Source: Myxococcales bacterium (GTDB lineage Bacteria > Myxococcota_A > Polyangia > Polyangiales > Ga0077539). From it: a stretch of 64,000 bases of DNA. Position 1 is the first letter of the stretch; each line of letters starts with the position of its first letter. The notes under the pieces were generated by a model that saw nothing but the letters and a program-made list of their open reading frames with translations, was not told where the DNA came from and ran no database searches. This document shows, one piece after another, positions 51,941 through 63,300 of the stretch. The DNA lies in NCBI GenBank assembly GCA_030652255.1, contig JAUSAZ010000073.1, positions 62,001 to 126,000 on the forward strand. The letters are read 5' to 3'. Made by a program: the position numbers and the translations under genes.

Positions 51941-54694
51941 TCAGCCGCCCGGCGCGAGCCACACGAATCCCGCGTCCCCCTCGGAGACGTAGCCCCCGGA
52001 CGCCTGCGCCGTGCCCCGCTCGACCGGGTCGGTCGTGTACAGGTGGTCGCCGTTGGCGTTGCGCACCAGCCGGTGCAACGGCGTGGCGCCGCACTGGGCC
52101 GAGCCCGCGATGAAGCCCAGCGTGCCCTCCAGCCGCGAGCCGGGTGAGCCCTCGCACGACGCGCTCGTCGTGTAGAAGTGCTTCCCGTTGCTGAGCACGC
52201 ACCGGTAGAAGGGCGAGAGCCCCCCGGCGTTGCTCGCGTACAGGTAGAACGCCGGGGCGCCCTCCTCCACCCACGCCCCGCCGGACACCTCGTTGCGCGA
52301 CACCGTGTAGAAGTGCTCGCCCGTCGTGCGGTTGAAGTACCGGAAGATCGGCGTGCGGCAACCGGCGTCCTCGTCGCAGCGCCCGTTGCAGGTGTCGTCC
52401 GCGAGGTTGCACACCTCGGCGGGGCGGCGGCCGCAGGCGCCGCAGTGGGAGGGGTCGCTCGCCAGGTTGGCCTCGCAGCCGTTGGCCGCCGCCCCGTCGC
52501 AGTTGCCGAAGCCCCCCACGCACGCGGTCACCGTGCACTGCCCGCCCGCGCATCCGTTGCCCGAGGCGTTGGCGAGCGCGCAGGCCCGGCCGCACGCGCC
52601 GCACGAGCCCGGGGTGGTGTTGAGGTTCACCTCGCAGCCGTCCGAGGGGTTGGCGTTGCAGTCGGCGAAGCCCGCGGCGCAGGAGGCCACGAGGCAGCGG
52701 CCCGACGCGCAGGCCGCCGTGGCGTTGGCGAGCGCGCAGCGCGAGGGGCAGGCGCCGCAGTGGTTGACGTCGCTCGCGAGGTTGACCTCGCAGCCGTTGC
52801 CCGCGGCGCCGTCGCAGTCCGCGGCGCCGCCGGTGCAGGCCGCGATGGTGCACGCCCCCGCGACGCAGGCGCCCGCGGCGTTGGCCGGGGCGCAGCGCAT
52901 CCCGCAGCCGCCGCAGTGGGCCGCGTCGGCGCGCACGTTCACCTCGCAGCCGTCCGCGGGGTTGCCGTTGCAGTCCGCGAAGCCCGCGGCGCAGCTCGCC
53001 ACCGCGCAGCGGCCGCCTGCGCAGCTCGCCGTGGCGTTGGGCAGGTCGCACACGGCGCCGCAGGTGCCGCAGTGGGCCGCGGTGGTGGAGAGGTCGACCT
53101 CGCAGCCGTTGGCCGCGCTGCGGTCGCAGTCCCCGCGGCCCGCCGCGCACATCGAGAGCCCGCACACGCCGGCGCTGCACGCGGGCGTGCCCCCGGACAC
53201 CATGCACGCCATGCGGCAGGCGCCGCAGTGGGAGACGTCGCCGCGGAGGTTCACCTCGCAGCCGTTGTCGGCGTTGCCGTCGCAGTCGGCGAAGCCGTCG
53301 TCGCAGGCCATGATGGTGCACCGCCCGGTGGCGCACGCGCCGGTCGCGTTGGACGGCGCGCACCTGCGCCCGCAGCCGCCGCAGTTGCCCAGGTCGCCGC
53401 GGGCGTCGACCTCGCAGCCGTTCTCCGCGACGCCGTCGCAGTCCTGGTAGCCCATCACGCAGGAGGTGAAGCACTCGCCGCCGAGGCACCCGGGGAAGGC
53501 GTTGGGCCGGGCCGCGCAGCGGTTGGCGCAGCGGCCGCAGTGCGCGACGGTGTCCGCGAGGGCCACCTCGCAGCCGTTGGTGGGGTTGGCGTCGCAGTCG
53601 CCGAAGCCCGTCGCGCAGGCGCCCACGGCGCAGGCGCCGTCGACGCAGGCGGGCGTCGCGTTGGGCGGGTTGCAGGCCGTCGTGCACTGGCCGCAGTGCG
53701 TGGGGTCGCGCCGCAGGTCGACCTCGCAGCCGTTGTCGGCGTTGCCGTCGCAGTCCCCGAAGCCCGGGTTGCACGCGAAGGCGCAGCGCCCGGCGTCGCA
53801 GCGGCTGGCGGCGTTGGGCCGCGCGGGGCACGCGAGGCCGCAGCCGCCGCAGTGCTCGGTGGCCATGAGGGTGTTGACCTCGCAGCCGTTGCCCGGCGCG
53901 CGGTCGCAGTCGCCGAAGGGGGCGATGCAGGTGCCCACGGCGCACATGCCGTTCTGGCAGGCGGCGTTGGCGTTGGGGACGCTGCACCGCACGCCGCACG
54001 CGCCGCAGCTCGCGACGTTGGACACCGTGTCGATGCACGCGCCGGTGCAGCACTGGAGCAGCCCCGGGCACGGGCGCGCCTCGGTGCACCCGCTCACGCA
54101 CACGTTGCCCACGCAGAGCAGCCCCGCGGGGCAGTGCTCGTCGACCACGCACTCCACGCAGGCGCGGGTGGGGACGTTGCAGCGCCCCGCGCGGGGCAGC
54201 CCGGCGCCGCCGTCCGCCACGCCGCCGTCGCCGCCGCCCGCGGGGGCGCAGGCCTCGTCGTTGCGGCAGCCCGCGACGCAGGTGTTGCCGCTGCAGTACT
54301 GGCCCACGGGGCAGGTGTCGGCGCCGGGCACGCAGGGCACGCAGCGGCCCGTGTCGACGTCGCAGGCGCCGCCCGCGGGGTTGCCCGCGCAGTCGGCGCT
54401 GGTCGCGCAGCGGGTGACCACGTCGACGGGGACGTCCGGGGGGACGTCCGCGGGGGCGTCGGGGGCGTCCATCTCCGGGGCGTCGGGGGTGTCCATCCCG
54501 GGGGCGTCGGGGGCGTCCATGCCCGGGGCGTCGAGGGTGACCACGTCGAGGTCGCCGCGGTCGGGCTTGCCCGCGTCGGCGCCCGCGTCGGGACCGCCGA
54601 CGACCGAGAGGCCGGTCGAGCAGCCCGCGGCGAGGGCCCCGAGCAGCGCGGCGGCGAGCAGCGAAGGGGAGCGTCGGAGCGTCGGGGTGGTCAT
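51941..54694 (-). CDS. Cysteine-rich repeat lipoprotein with C-terminal DUF5648-like domain
   Basis: 917 residues. Residues 1-25 are a lipoprotein signal (LLGALAAGC, Cys25). Residues about 40-85 are an Asp/Ala/Pro/Met repeat linker. Residues about 95-235 hold EGF-like or Stigma-type Cys pairs (GRCVPCVPGADTC). Residues about 245-775 contain ten copies of a roughly 50-residue unit with FxDCDGNxxNGCEVNL and HCGxCGxxC cores, six cysteines each. Residues about 785-917 match DUF5648-type modules (FRYFNRTTGEHFYTVSR, NGKHFYTT, GDHLYTTD), three GxHFYT repeats. This is a rigid disulfide-linked stalk with a surface tip; ligand unknown. Automated pipelines often mislabel such proteins as tryptophan synthase. 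Confidence 0.82.
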   Translation of the reverse strand: MTTPTLRRSPSLLAAALLGALAAGCSTGLSVVGGPDAGADAGKPDRGDLDVVTLDAPGMDAPDAPGMDTPDAPEMDAPDAPADVPPDVPVDVVTRCATSADCAGNPAGGACDVDTGRCVPCVPGADTCPVGQYCSGNTCVAGCRNDEACAPAGGGDGGVADGGAGLPRAGRCNVPTRACVECVVDEHCPAGLLCVGNVCVSGCTEARPCPGLLQCCTGACIDTVSNVASCGACGVRCSVPNANAACQNGMCAVGTCIAPFGDCDRAPGNGCEVNTLMATEHCGGCGLACPARPNAASRCDAGRCAFACNPGFGDCDGNADNGCEVDLRRDPTHCGQCTTACNPPNATPACVDGACAVGACATGFGDCDANPTNGCEVALADTVAHCGRCANRCAARPNAFPGCLGGECFTSCVMGYQDCDGVAENGCEVDARGDLGNCGGCGRRCAPSNATGACATGRCTIMACDDGFADCDGNADNGCEVNLRGDVSHCGACRMACMVSGGTPACSAGVCGLSMCAAGRGDCDRSAANGCEVDLSTTAAHCGTCGAVCDLPNATASCAGGRCAVASCAAGFADCNGNPADGCEVNVRADAAHCGGCGMRCAPANAAGACVAGACTIAACTGGAADCDGAAGNGCEVNLASDVNHCGACPSRCALANATAACASGRCLVASCAAGFADCNANPSDGCEVNLNTTPGSCGACGRACALANASGNGCAGGQCTVTACVGGFGNCDGAAANGCEANLASDPSHCGACGRRPAEVCNLADDTCNGRCDEDAGCRTPIFRYFNRTTGEHFYTVSRNEVSGGAWVEEGAPAFYLYASNAGGLSPFYRCVLSNGKHFYTTSASCEGSPGSRLEGTLGFIAGSAQCGATPLHRLVRNANGDHLYTTDPVERGTAQASGGYVSEGDAGFVWLAPGG
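52460..53925 (-). repeat. Ten-unit Cys-rich protein repeat, about 145 bp each
   Basis: The codon run for NGCEV/DGCEV (on the plus strand ctcgcagccgt) recurs ten times at roughly 145-bp spacing. Units are diverged in DNA but preserve cysteine spacing, so selection acts on the disulfide scaffold rather than on DNA sequence. Confidence 0.8.
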
Positions 54695-54772
54695 CGGAGA
54701 GTGACGCTACCTCAGTCGGAGACCCGGCGGCGGGGCGTCACCCGCGCCGCACCGATGGGGCCCGATGGGGCG

Positions 54773-55702
54773 TCAGCGCCGGGGCACGAGGTGGTTGACG
54801 TCGCGGCACCGGGCGACGTTGGTGCACGGCTGGAGCCGGCGCACATAGACCGCGTCGAGGTACACCGACTGGGCGGCGTCGACGTTGCGGATGCGCACAT
54901 AGCGGGCGGAGCGCAGGACGACGTGGTCGATGTCCCAGTCGTGGGCGCCGGTGGTGCCGAGCTCGACCCACGGGCCGTTGACGTCGAGGTGGGCGTGGCT
55001 CACGTCGACCTCGTAGATCGACGCGGCGCGGTCGTGCGGGTGCACGATGACCTCGAGGTCGGGCCCGGGGATGGTGCCGTCGGAGACGAACTCCTGCCCG
55101 TCGGGCGCCTCGAGCGTGAGGGAGTCGCCCGGGCCGAGCTGGAAATAGTGCCCGTCGGGGTGGTCGAGGTGCCCGTGCACGTCGGCGATGCCCACGCCCC
55201 CGATGTGCGCGTAGTGGAACATCAACGGGAACGTGAACCCGTGGGCGCCGTTGGTGGTGAGCACGCGCTCGTCGCCCCCGGCGGTGGCTGGCCGGGCCGC
55301 GGGGGGCGCGGCGCCGAGGGGGGCGGCGGGCGCGGCAGGGGCGGCGGGCGCAGTTGGGGCCACGGGGGTGACCGGCACGACGCGGGCCTGGGCGGGCTCC
55401 TTCCGGTCGCGCTTCGAGAGGGCGAGGAAGGCGACGGTGGCCGCGACGCCGAGGGCGACGGAGAGGAGGATGATCACGAGGCGCAGCGCCGTGCTGCTGC
55501 CCTGTGCTGCGTGAGGCGGCGCGGGCGCCTGCGCGGGGTGGTGCGTGGGGTGGCCGTAACCCGGCGGCGGGTGCGAGACGTAGCCCGGCGGAGGGTGCAC
55601 GCCACCGACCATCGTCCCCGCGGTGCCCAGGGGCCTGCCACATTGACGGCAGAACCCGCTGCCGACCGGGTTCTGTCCGCCACACCCTGCACAGTTCATC
55701 AT
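54773..55702 (-). CDS. Zinc-ribbon membrane protein with extracytoplasmic beta domain
   Basis: 309 residues. Residues 4-22 are a zinc ribbon with two CxxC knuckles (CAGCGG, then CRQCGRP). Residues about 25-70 are Pro/Gly/Tyr/His-rich (PPGYVSHPPPGYGHP), and residues about 72-95 are a membrane helix (LRLVIILLSVALGVAATVAFLA) with a positive cytoplasmic flank. A Pro/Ala linker leads to a folded external region (about 145-300) with many beta-type segments and repeated His/Asp pairs (GIADVHGHLDHPDGHYF), which could bind metal. The N-terminus should lie in the cytoplasm. No family recognised for the C-terminal domain; two cysteines near the end (CTNVARC) may form a disulfide. Confidence 0.65.
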   Translation of the reverse strand: MMNCAGCGGQNPVGSGFCRQCGRPLGTAGTMVGGVHPPPGYVSHPPPGYGHPTHHPAQAPAPPHAAQGSSTALRLVIILLSVALGVAATVAFLALSKRDRKEPAQARVVPVTPVAPTAPAAPAAPAAPLGAAPPAARPATAGGDERVLTTNGAHGFTFPLMFHYAHIGGVGIADVHGHLDHPDGHYFQLGPGDSLTLEAPDGQEFVSDGTIPGPDLEVIVHPHDRAASIYEVDVSHAHLDVNGPWVELGTTGAHDWDIDHVVLRSARYVRIRNVDAAQSVYLDAVYVRRLQPCTNVARCRDVNHLVPRR

Positions 55703-55803
55703 CGAGCGCAGTCCTCCCGTCGTCGGTCGTCGGGCGCGGCGTCGGGCGCCTCGCTCTACGGTGTGCGTACCCTGCGCCCCCCCGGGGCGGGCGCGCAACG
55801 CCC

Positions 55804-57948
55804 TCAGCTCATCGGGATGCCCTCCGGGGGTGTCCCGGTGGCGCCGACAGGTCCGATCGCAGAGCGCACGGGCAGCCGCGCCGTGAACACCGCGCCGCGC
55901 TCGGGCCCCGGCCGCAGCGAGACCGTCCCGCCGTGCTCCTCGATGATCCGCCGCACCACCGCGAGGCCGAGCCCCGTGCCCGTCGCCTTCGAGGTGAAGA
56001 AGGGCTCGAACACCCGCGACAGGTCCACGTTGCCGAGCCCCGCGCCGCTGTCCTCCACCTCCAGATCGACCGCGGGCTGCGCCGTCCCCAGCACCGCCGG
56101 CCGCGCCCGCAGCGTCACGACGCCCCCCTGCGGCAGCGCCTGGATCGCGTTGACCATCACGTTCACCAGCGCCTGGCGCAGCAGCCGGCTGTCGGCCTCC
56201 AGCAGCGGCAGCCCCGGCTCCACCTCGCGCCTCACCTCGATGGCCGCCGAGGGGTGCGCGCTCGCGGTCGAGGCCGCCGTCCACGCCTCGTCGAGCACCC
56301 GCTCGACGGGCATCGGCCGTGGCGCGAGCGTCACGGGCCGCGCGAAGTCCAGCAGGTCGCCCACGATGCGGTTGAGCCGGTCGCTCTCCTCGCGCACGAT
56401 GTCGAGCAGCAGCTTGGCGTCGCCCGTGGGCTTGAGCAGCCGCTCGAGCGAGCCCAGCGAGTTGAAGATCACCCCCAGCGGGTTGCGCACCTCGTGGGCC
56501 ATCACCGCGGAGAGCTCGCCCAGCGCCGCGAGCCGCTCGCGGTGCACCAGGCGCGACTGCGCCGCGGCCAGCGCGTCGAGCCGACGGCGAGCCTCCTCGT
56601 GCAGCTCGGCGTTCTCCAGGCCCACCTGCACCACGCTGGCGATGGCGCGCGCCAGCGCCACCTCGTCGTCGCGCAGCCGCCGGCCCGGCAGGTCGCCCAC
56701 GAGCAGCGCGCCCTTCACCCCGCCCTGCCCCTCGAAGGGGATCAGCCACAGCGAGCGCGCGGCGGACTCGTCGCGCGCGAACACCCCGGCCCGCGCGTCG
56801 TGCCGGGTGTCGCCCAGGGCGGTCACCTCCGGGCGATCGAGCAGGTCGGCGAGCCAGGGCGCCAGCGCGAGGCGCACCCGCTGCACCGGCGTCGACTCCC
56901 GCGCGGGCCACGCCGCCGCGCGGCGCAGCGACTCGCCCCGGCGCAGCACCCACGCCGACACCTCCGGCGCCCCCATCATCGCCGCGACCACCTCGCACGC
57001 GGCCCGCAGCAGCGGCACCGGGCCCCCGCGCGCCTCGGCCAGCATCGCCCGCGCGAGGGTGCTCACCGCCTCCAGCTCCCGCTCGCGGCGCCGCGCCCGC
57101 GCGAGGTCGCGGACGTTCTCCAGCGCCGCGGTCACCTGCGCCGAGAGCAGGCGCGCCACCGGCACGTCGTCCTCGCGCAGCCACCGCCCGGCCAGCAGCA
57201 GCAGCGCAGGCCCGCCCGCCCAGCCGTCGACCCGGGTGACGACCGCGCGCAGGGCCTCCACCGCCGACGCGTCGTCGTCGGAGAGCGCCGCCACCGGCAC
57301 GTCGACCACCGCCGCGAGCTCGGCGTAGCCGTCGTCGCTGAAGGCCTCGCCCCAGCCCCAGGCCTCGTGGCAGAGCGGCGTCCACGCGGTGCGGGTGACC
57401 TCCAGCGGGCGGCCGAGGGCGCGCTCGACCGCGGCGCGATCGGGCGAGAAGCCCTCGACGAAGCGCACCGCGAGGTGGTCGCCCGCGGGCTGTAGCAGCA
57501 GCGCGATGAGCTCCGACCCGGCGACGCCGGCGCGCAGCGCGTCCTCCACCTCGGGCTCGCTGCGCAGCAGGTGCACCGCCACCCCGAGGTGCGCGAGGCT
57601 GAAGCGGCGGGTGCGCAGCGCGGCCCGGTCGGTCACGTCCCGCACCAGGACCAGCACCTCGTCGTCCTGGCTGGAGAGCTGGAGCTCGACGCTCCGTCGG
57701 GTGCCGTCCGGGCGCCGCACCACCACCTCGTACTCGGGCGGGGCGACGACGCCGCGCAGCCGGCGGGCCACCCGCTGGGTCACCCGGGCGCTGTGCTCCG
57801 GGGCCACGAGCTCGGCGGCCTTCCGCCCGACGAGCTCCTCCTTCGGCCTCCCGGTGATGCGGGCGAGCGCGTCGTTGACGTACACCACCGTGCCCCTCTT
57901 GTGGATGAGGACCCCGAGGGGGGATGCGTCGAGAAGTCGGCGGTGCAA
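55804..57948 (-). CDS. Sensor histidine kinase: PAS-GAF-GAF-HisKA-HATPase
   Basis: 714 residues, cytoplasmic. Residues 1-110 are a PAS domain (HKRGTVVYVNDALARITGR), about 115-290 and about 305-450 are GAF-type sensor regions, and HisKA carries H485 (MAHEVRNPLG) in the NtrB-like form. HATPase_c follows to the end (NVMVNAIQAL, EDSGAGLG, GTGLGLAVV). There is no receiver domain and no response regulator gene adjacent, so its partner is encoded elsewhere. Translation starts at a TTG at 57948 because AGGAGG (57957-57962) lies 8 nt before it and the PAS domain begins at once. Confidence 0.88.
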   Translation of the reverse strand: MHRRLLDASPLGVLIHKRGTVVYVNDALARITGRPKEELVGRKAAELVAPEHSARVTQRVARRLRGVVAPPEYEVVVRRPDGTRRSVELQLSSQDDEVLVLVRDVTDRAALRTRRFSLAHLGVAVHLLRSEPEVEDALRAGVAGSELIALLLQPAGDHLAVRFVEGFSPDRAAVERALGRPLEVTRTAWTPLCHEAWGWGEAFSDDGYAELAAVVDVPVAALSDDDASAVEALRAVVTRVDGWAGGPALLLLAGRWLREDDVPVARLLSAQVTAALENVRDLARARRRERELEAVSTLARAMLAEARGGPVPLLRAACEVVAAMMGAPEVSAWVLRRGESLRRAAAWPARESTPVQRVRLALAPWLADLLDRPEVTALGDTRHDARAGVFARDESAARSLWLIPFEGQGGVKGALLVGDLPGRRLRDDEVALARAIASVVQVGLENAELHEEARRRLDALAAAQSRLVHRERLAALGELSAVMAHEVRNPLGVIFNSLGSLERLLKPTGDAKLLLDIVREESDRLNRIVGDLLDFARPVTLAPRPMPVERVLDEAWTAASTASAHPSAAIEVRREVEPGLPLLEADSRLLRQALVNVMVNAIQALPQGGVVTLRARPAVLGTAQPAVDLEVEDSGAGLGNVDLSRVFEPFFTSKATGTGLGLAVVRRIIEEHGGTVSLRPGPERGAVFTARLPVRSAIGPVGATGTPPEGIPMS

Positions 57949-57956
57949 CGGTCGAT

Positions 57957-57962
57957 CCTCCT
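57957..57962 (-). promoter_or_regulatory. Consensus Shine-Dalgarno AGGAGG fixing a TTG start
   Basis: cctcct on the plus strand reads AGGAGG on the minus strand, 8 nt upstream of the TTG that begins the PAS histidine kinase. A consensus site is uncommon in this window and decides the start. Together with the TTG codon it may tune expression. Confidence 0.7.
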
Positions 57963-58100
57963 GCGGGCGCCGACGGGATCGGGCCGTGTAACGTCGGCCG
58001 CGGTGCGTCGATGCCGTGGCGCGTGGCGGCGCGTCACGGACTCTGCGCCGACGAGGGGGTTTTGTTCAAGGTAGACCCTGTGCTAGACGCCGCGCGGACG

Positions 58101-58765
58101 ATGGCCGCCAGCTACTTCGACGTCGACGGAACACTGGTCCGCACGAACCTCGTTCACCCGACCCTGTTCTACCTCCTCAACCAGGCGACGCCCGGTCGCA
58201 CGCTCGCCCGGCTCGGGGGCGCTCTCTTGCGGGCGCCGCTCCTCGCGCTCGCCGAGCTGCGCGACCGCCGCGCCTTCAACGAGGAGCTGTACATGCTCTT
58301 CCGCGGCATGAGCGAAGACCGCCTGCACGCCCTCGCCGACGAGGCCGTCGACAAGGTGCTGCGCCCGGCGATCTACCCCGGCGCCCGGGACCTCATCCGG
58401 CGCTGCAAGGACCTCGGGCACGAGGTGGTCATCTGCTCCGGGGCGCTCGATTTCCTCATGCGCCCGCTCGCCCGCGAGCTCGGGGCCGACGAGGTGATCG
58501 CCAACCGCCTGGAGTTCCACGACCGCATCGCGAGCGGCCGGATGATCCCGCCGGTCGTGGCCGGGCCCACCAAGGCGCTGCTCATCCGCGAGCACGCCCG
58601 CCGCGGCGGCCACGACCTCGACGCCAGCTTCGCTTACAGTGACTCGTACTCCGACGTGCCGATGCTCTCGGTCGTCGGGCACCCTTCCGCCGTCAACCCG
58701 GACGCGGCCCTCGAGCGACTCGCGCACGCGCACCGCTGGCCCGTCGTGCACCTGGATCGAACCCC

Positions 58766-58769
<4 letters not shown>
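58101..58769 (+). CDS. HAD-IB family phosphatase
   Basis: 222 residues from the ATG at 58101; a GTG at 58080 preceded by AAGG is an alternative that adds seven residues. The HAD core shows motif I FDVDGTLV (nucleophile and acid/base Asp), motif II VVICSGALDF, motif III KALLIREHARR and motif IV YSDSYSDVPML. A helical cap (about 20-95) matches the SerB/HAD-IB subtype. It is a soluble phosphomonoesterase. Its stop overlaps the next gene by 4 nt (GTGA), so it belongs to the lipid-type operon. Comparable genes occur near the reductase/acyltransferase of the myxobacterial ether-lipid cluster, where dephosphorylation of a glycerophosphate intermediate would make sense (inference). Confidence 0.85.
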
Positions 58770-60369
<1,600 letters not shown>

Positions 60370-60370
<1 letters not shown>

Positions 60371-63300
60371 TGATGGACGGGCACGGCCCGCTCGACGTCT
60401 CGAAGATCCTCGAGGGCTCACGGATCATCGTCGTCGGGGGAACGGGCTTCCTCGGCAAGGTCTGGCTCTCGCTCCTGCTCTGCCACTACCCCGACGTGGG
60501 CAAGGTGTTCCTGGTGGTGCGCTCGAAGGGCGCGCAGGACTCCGAGGCCCGCTTCTGGACCGACATCGCCCCGAGCGAGCCCTTCGCGCCCCTGCGCGCG
60601 CGGCACCCGGGCGCGGCCTACGAGGAGTTCCTGCGCGGCAAGATCCACGTCGTCGACGCGGACGTCTCCAAGCCCCTCTGCGGCTTCAGCAACGAGCTCC
60701 GCAAGGAGATCGAGGGCACCGTCGACGCGCTCGTCAACGTGGCCGGCGTGGTGGACTTCAACCCGCCGCTCGACGAGGCGCTGCTCACCAACGCCGCGGG
60801 GATGCAGAACCTCGTGGTGCTCGCCAAGGCCCTCGGCAACGTGCCGGTGCTGCACACCAGCACCTGCTACGTGGCGGGCTACCGCAGCGGGCGCGTGGAG
60901 GAGGTCGACCCGCGCACCGACCCCTTCCCCTACTTCAAGGACATGCCCGACGCCCCGTGGGATCCGCACCGCGAGATCTCCGAGGGGCTCTCGCTGGCCG
61001 CGAGCGTGACGAAGCACGCCGACGACGCCAACCGGGTGGCGCAGTACGAGCGCGACGCGCGGGCCAACCTGGAGGCGAAGAAGGAGCCCACCACCGGGGC
61101 GGTCTTCGCCGCGGAGGTGAAGAAGGTCCGGGAGAAGTGGCTGGCGGCCGAGGGCGAGCGCGTCGGGATGGAGCGCGCGAAGTTCTGGGGCTGGACCAAC
61201 ACGTACACGTACACGAAGTCCCTCGGCGAGCAGGTGCTCGCGGGCTCCGGGCTGCCCTTCACCATCGTGCGCCCGGCGGTGATCGAGTCCTCGGTGTCCT
61301 TCCCCTCCCCCGGCTGGAACGAGGGGATCAACACCATGGCCCCCATCATGTTCATGTTCATGAGCGGGCACATGCAGATCCCGGCGCACGTGACCGCCGG
61401 GCTCGACATCATCCCCGTGGACATGGTCTCCGGGGGCATGATCCTCGCGCTGGCGGCCCTGCTCGAGGGCACCCACGCGCCGACCTACCACCTCGGCTCC
61501 AGCCACAAGAACCCCGTCTCGATGCACCGCATCATCGAGGTGTCGGGGCTCTACAAGCGCAAGCACTACCAGCGCACCAGCAAGGGCAACCCCTGGGTGA
61601 ACTTCGCCCAGGCCCACTGGGAGCCCACCCCGGTCTCCAAGGAGGCCTTCTTCAGCCGCGGCGCGCCCGCCTTCGCCCGCGCGGCGAAGACCCTCTCGCA
61701 GCTCGCCCGCAAGGCCTCCGTCGGCCCCGCCGCGGTGCTCTTCTCTCCGGCCTCGCGCGCGCTCAACTCGTACAGCGAGCTCGCGAAGCGCAACGGCGAG
61801 ATCTTCGCCCTCTTCGTGCCCTTCATGGCCGAGACGGACTACCAGTTCGTCACCGACAACATGGCCGACCTCGTGGCGCGGCTCAACGAGACCGACCGCG
61901 CCGCGCTCAACTGGGCGCCCGAGGCCATCGACTGGCGCCACTACCTGATGGAGGTCCACTACCCGGGCCTCGACCGCTGGGTGATGCCGCTCATCGAAGA
62001 GCGCCTCAACCGCCCCGCGCGCCCGCTGCGCGCGTACGTCTCGCTGCTCGACGTGCTCGACGAGGCGGCCGAGCGCCACGAGCACCGCGCCGCGCTCCTG
62101 CGCCTCGAGGGCGACGGGCTCGCGCGGGTCTCCTTCGCCTCGTGGAAGGCGCGCGCCGAGGCCACCGCGGCCCGGCTCGTCGCCGCGGGCGTAAAGCCCG
62201 GCGACCGCGTGGTGCTCTGCGCGGGCAACCACCCGGCGTGGCCCATCGCGTACTTCGGCATCCTGCGCGCGGGCGCCGTCGCCGTGCCCACGGACTCCGC
62301 CATGGAGTCCGCGCCCCTGGAGAACGTGCTCCGGGCGTCCCGGGCCGTGGTGGTGCTCGCGGACCCGAAGGCGCGCGAGCGCTTCGAGGCCATCACCGAC
62401 CTCGCGGTCACCGTGCTCGACATCCACGAGGCCACGGTCGAGGACGACACCCTCACGGCGCCGGCCATCGCCCCCCCCGCGGCGAGCGCGCTCGCGAGCG
62501 TGATCTACACCTCCGGCACCACCGGCACGCCGAAGGGCGTGATGCTCTCGCACGGCAACTTCTGCCAGCTCATCGCGGCGCTGGCGCCGGTGTTCCCGCT
62601 CGGCGAGGGCGACCGGGTGCTCTCGGTGATGCCGCTGCACCACACCTTCGAGTTCACCTGCGGGATGCTGCTGCCGCTCTCCCGCGGCGCGTCGATGGTC
62701 TACCTCGACGAGCTCACCGGCGAGCGCATGGTCGACGCCCTGCGCGACGCCAAGGTGTCCGCCATGGTGGGCGTGCCCGCGCTCTGGCAGCTCCTCGAGC
62801 GCCGCATCACCCAGCAGGTGAAGGACCTCGGGCCCGGCGCCTCCACGGTCTTCGACGCCGCCCTCGCGCTCAACCGCACGCTCGGCGAGAAGGCCGGCAT
62901 CAACGTCGGCCAGGTGCTCTTCGGCCCGGTGCACGCCGCCCTCGGCGGACGCCTGCGCTTCCTCATCTCCGGCGGCGCGGCGCTGCCGAAGGAGACCGCG
63001 GAGATGTTCCGTGGCCTGGGGTTGCCGCTCGCGGAGGGCTACGGGCTCACCGAGGCGGCGCCGGTGCTCACCGTCGCCAAGGCGAGCTCGTCGGCGAAGC
63101 CCGGCAGCGTGGGCAAGCCCATCCCGGGCGTCGAGGTGAAGATCGTCAACCCCGATCCGTCGGGCGTCGGCGAGGTGGTCGCGCGCGGACCCAACGTGAT
63201 GCTGGGCTACGCCGACAACCCCGAGGCGACCGCCGCGGTGCTGTCCGACGACGGCTGGCTGCGCACGGGCGACCTCGGTGCCATCGACAAGAAGGGCAGG

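Noticed and set aside
52460..53925. Repeats in the Cys-rich lipoprotein considered as an integron or intergenic repeat array
   Set aside because: They lie inside one uninterrupted coding frame and preserve cysteine spacing.
60418..62934. Long minus-strand open frame under the reductase/ligase gene
   Set aside because: Composition-driven shadow; the plus strand encodes complete catalytic motifs throughout.
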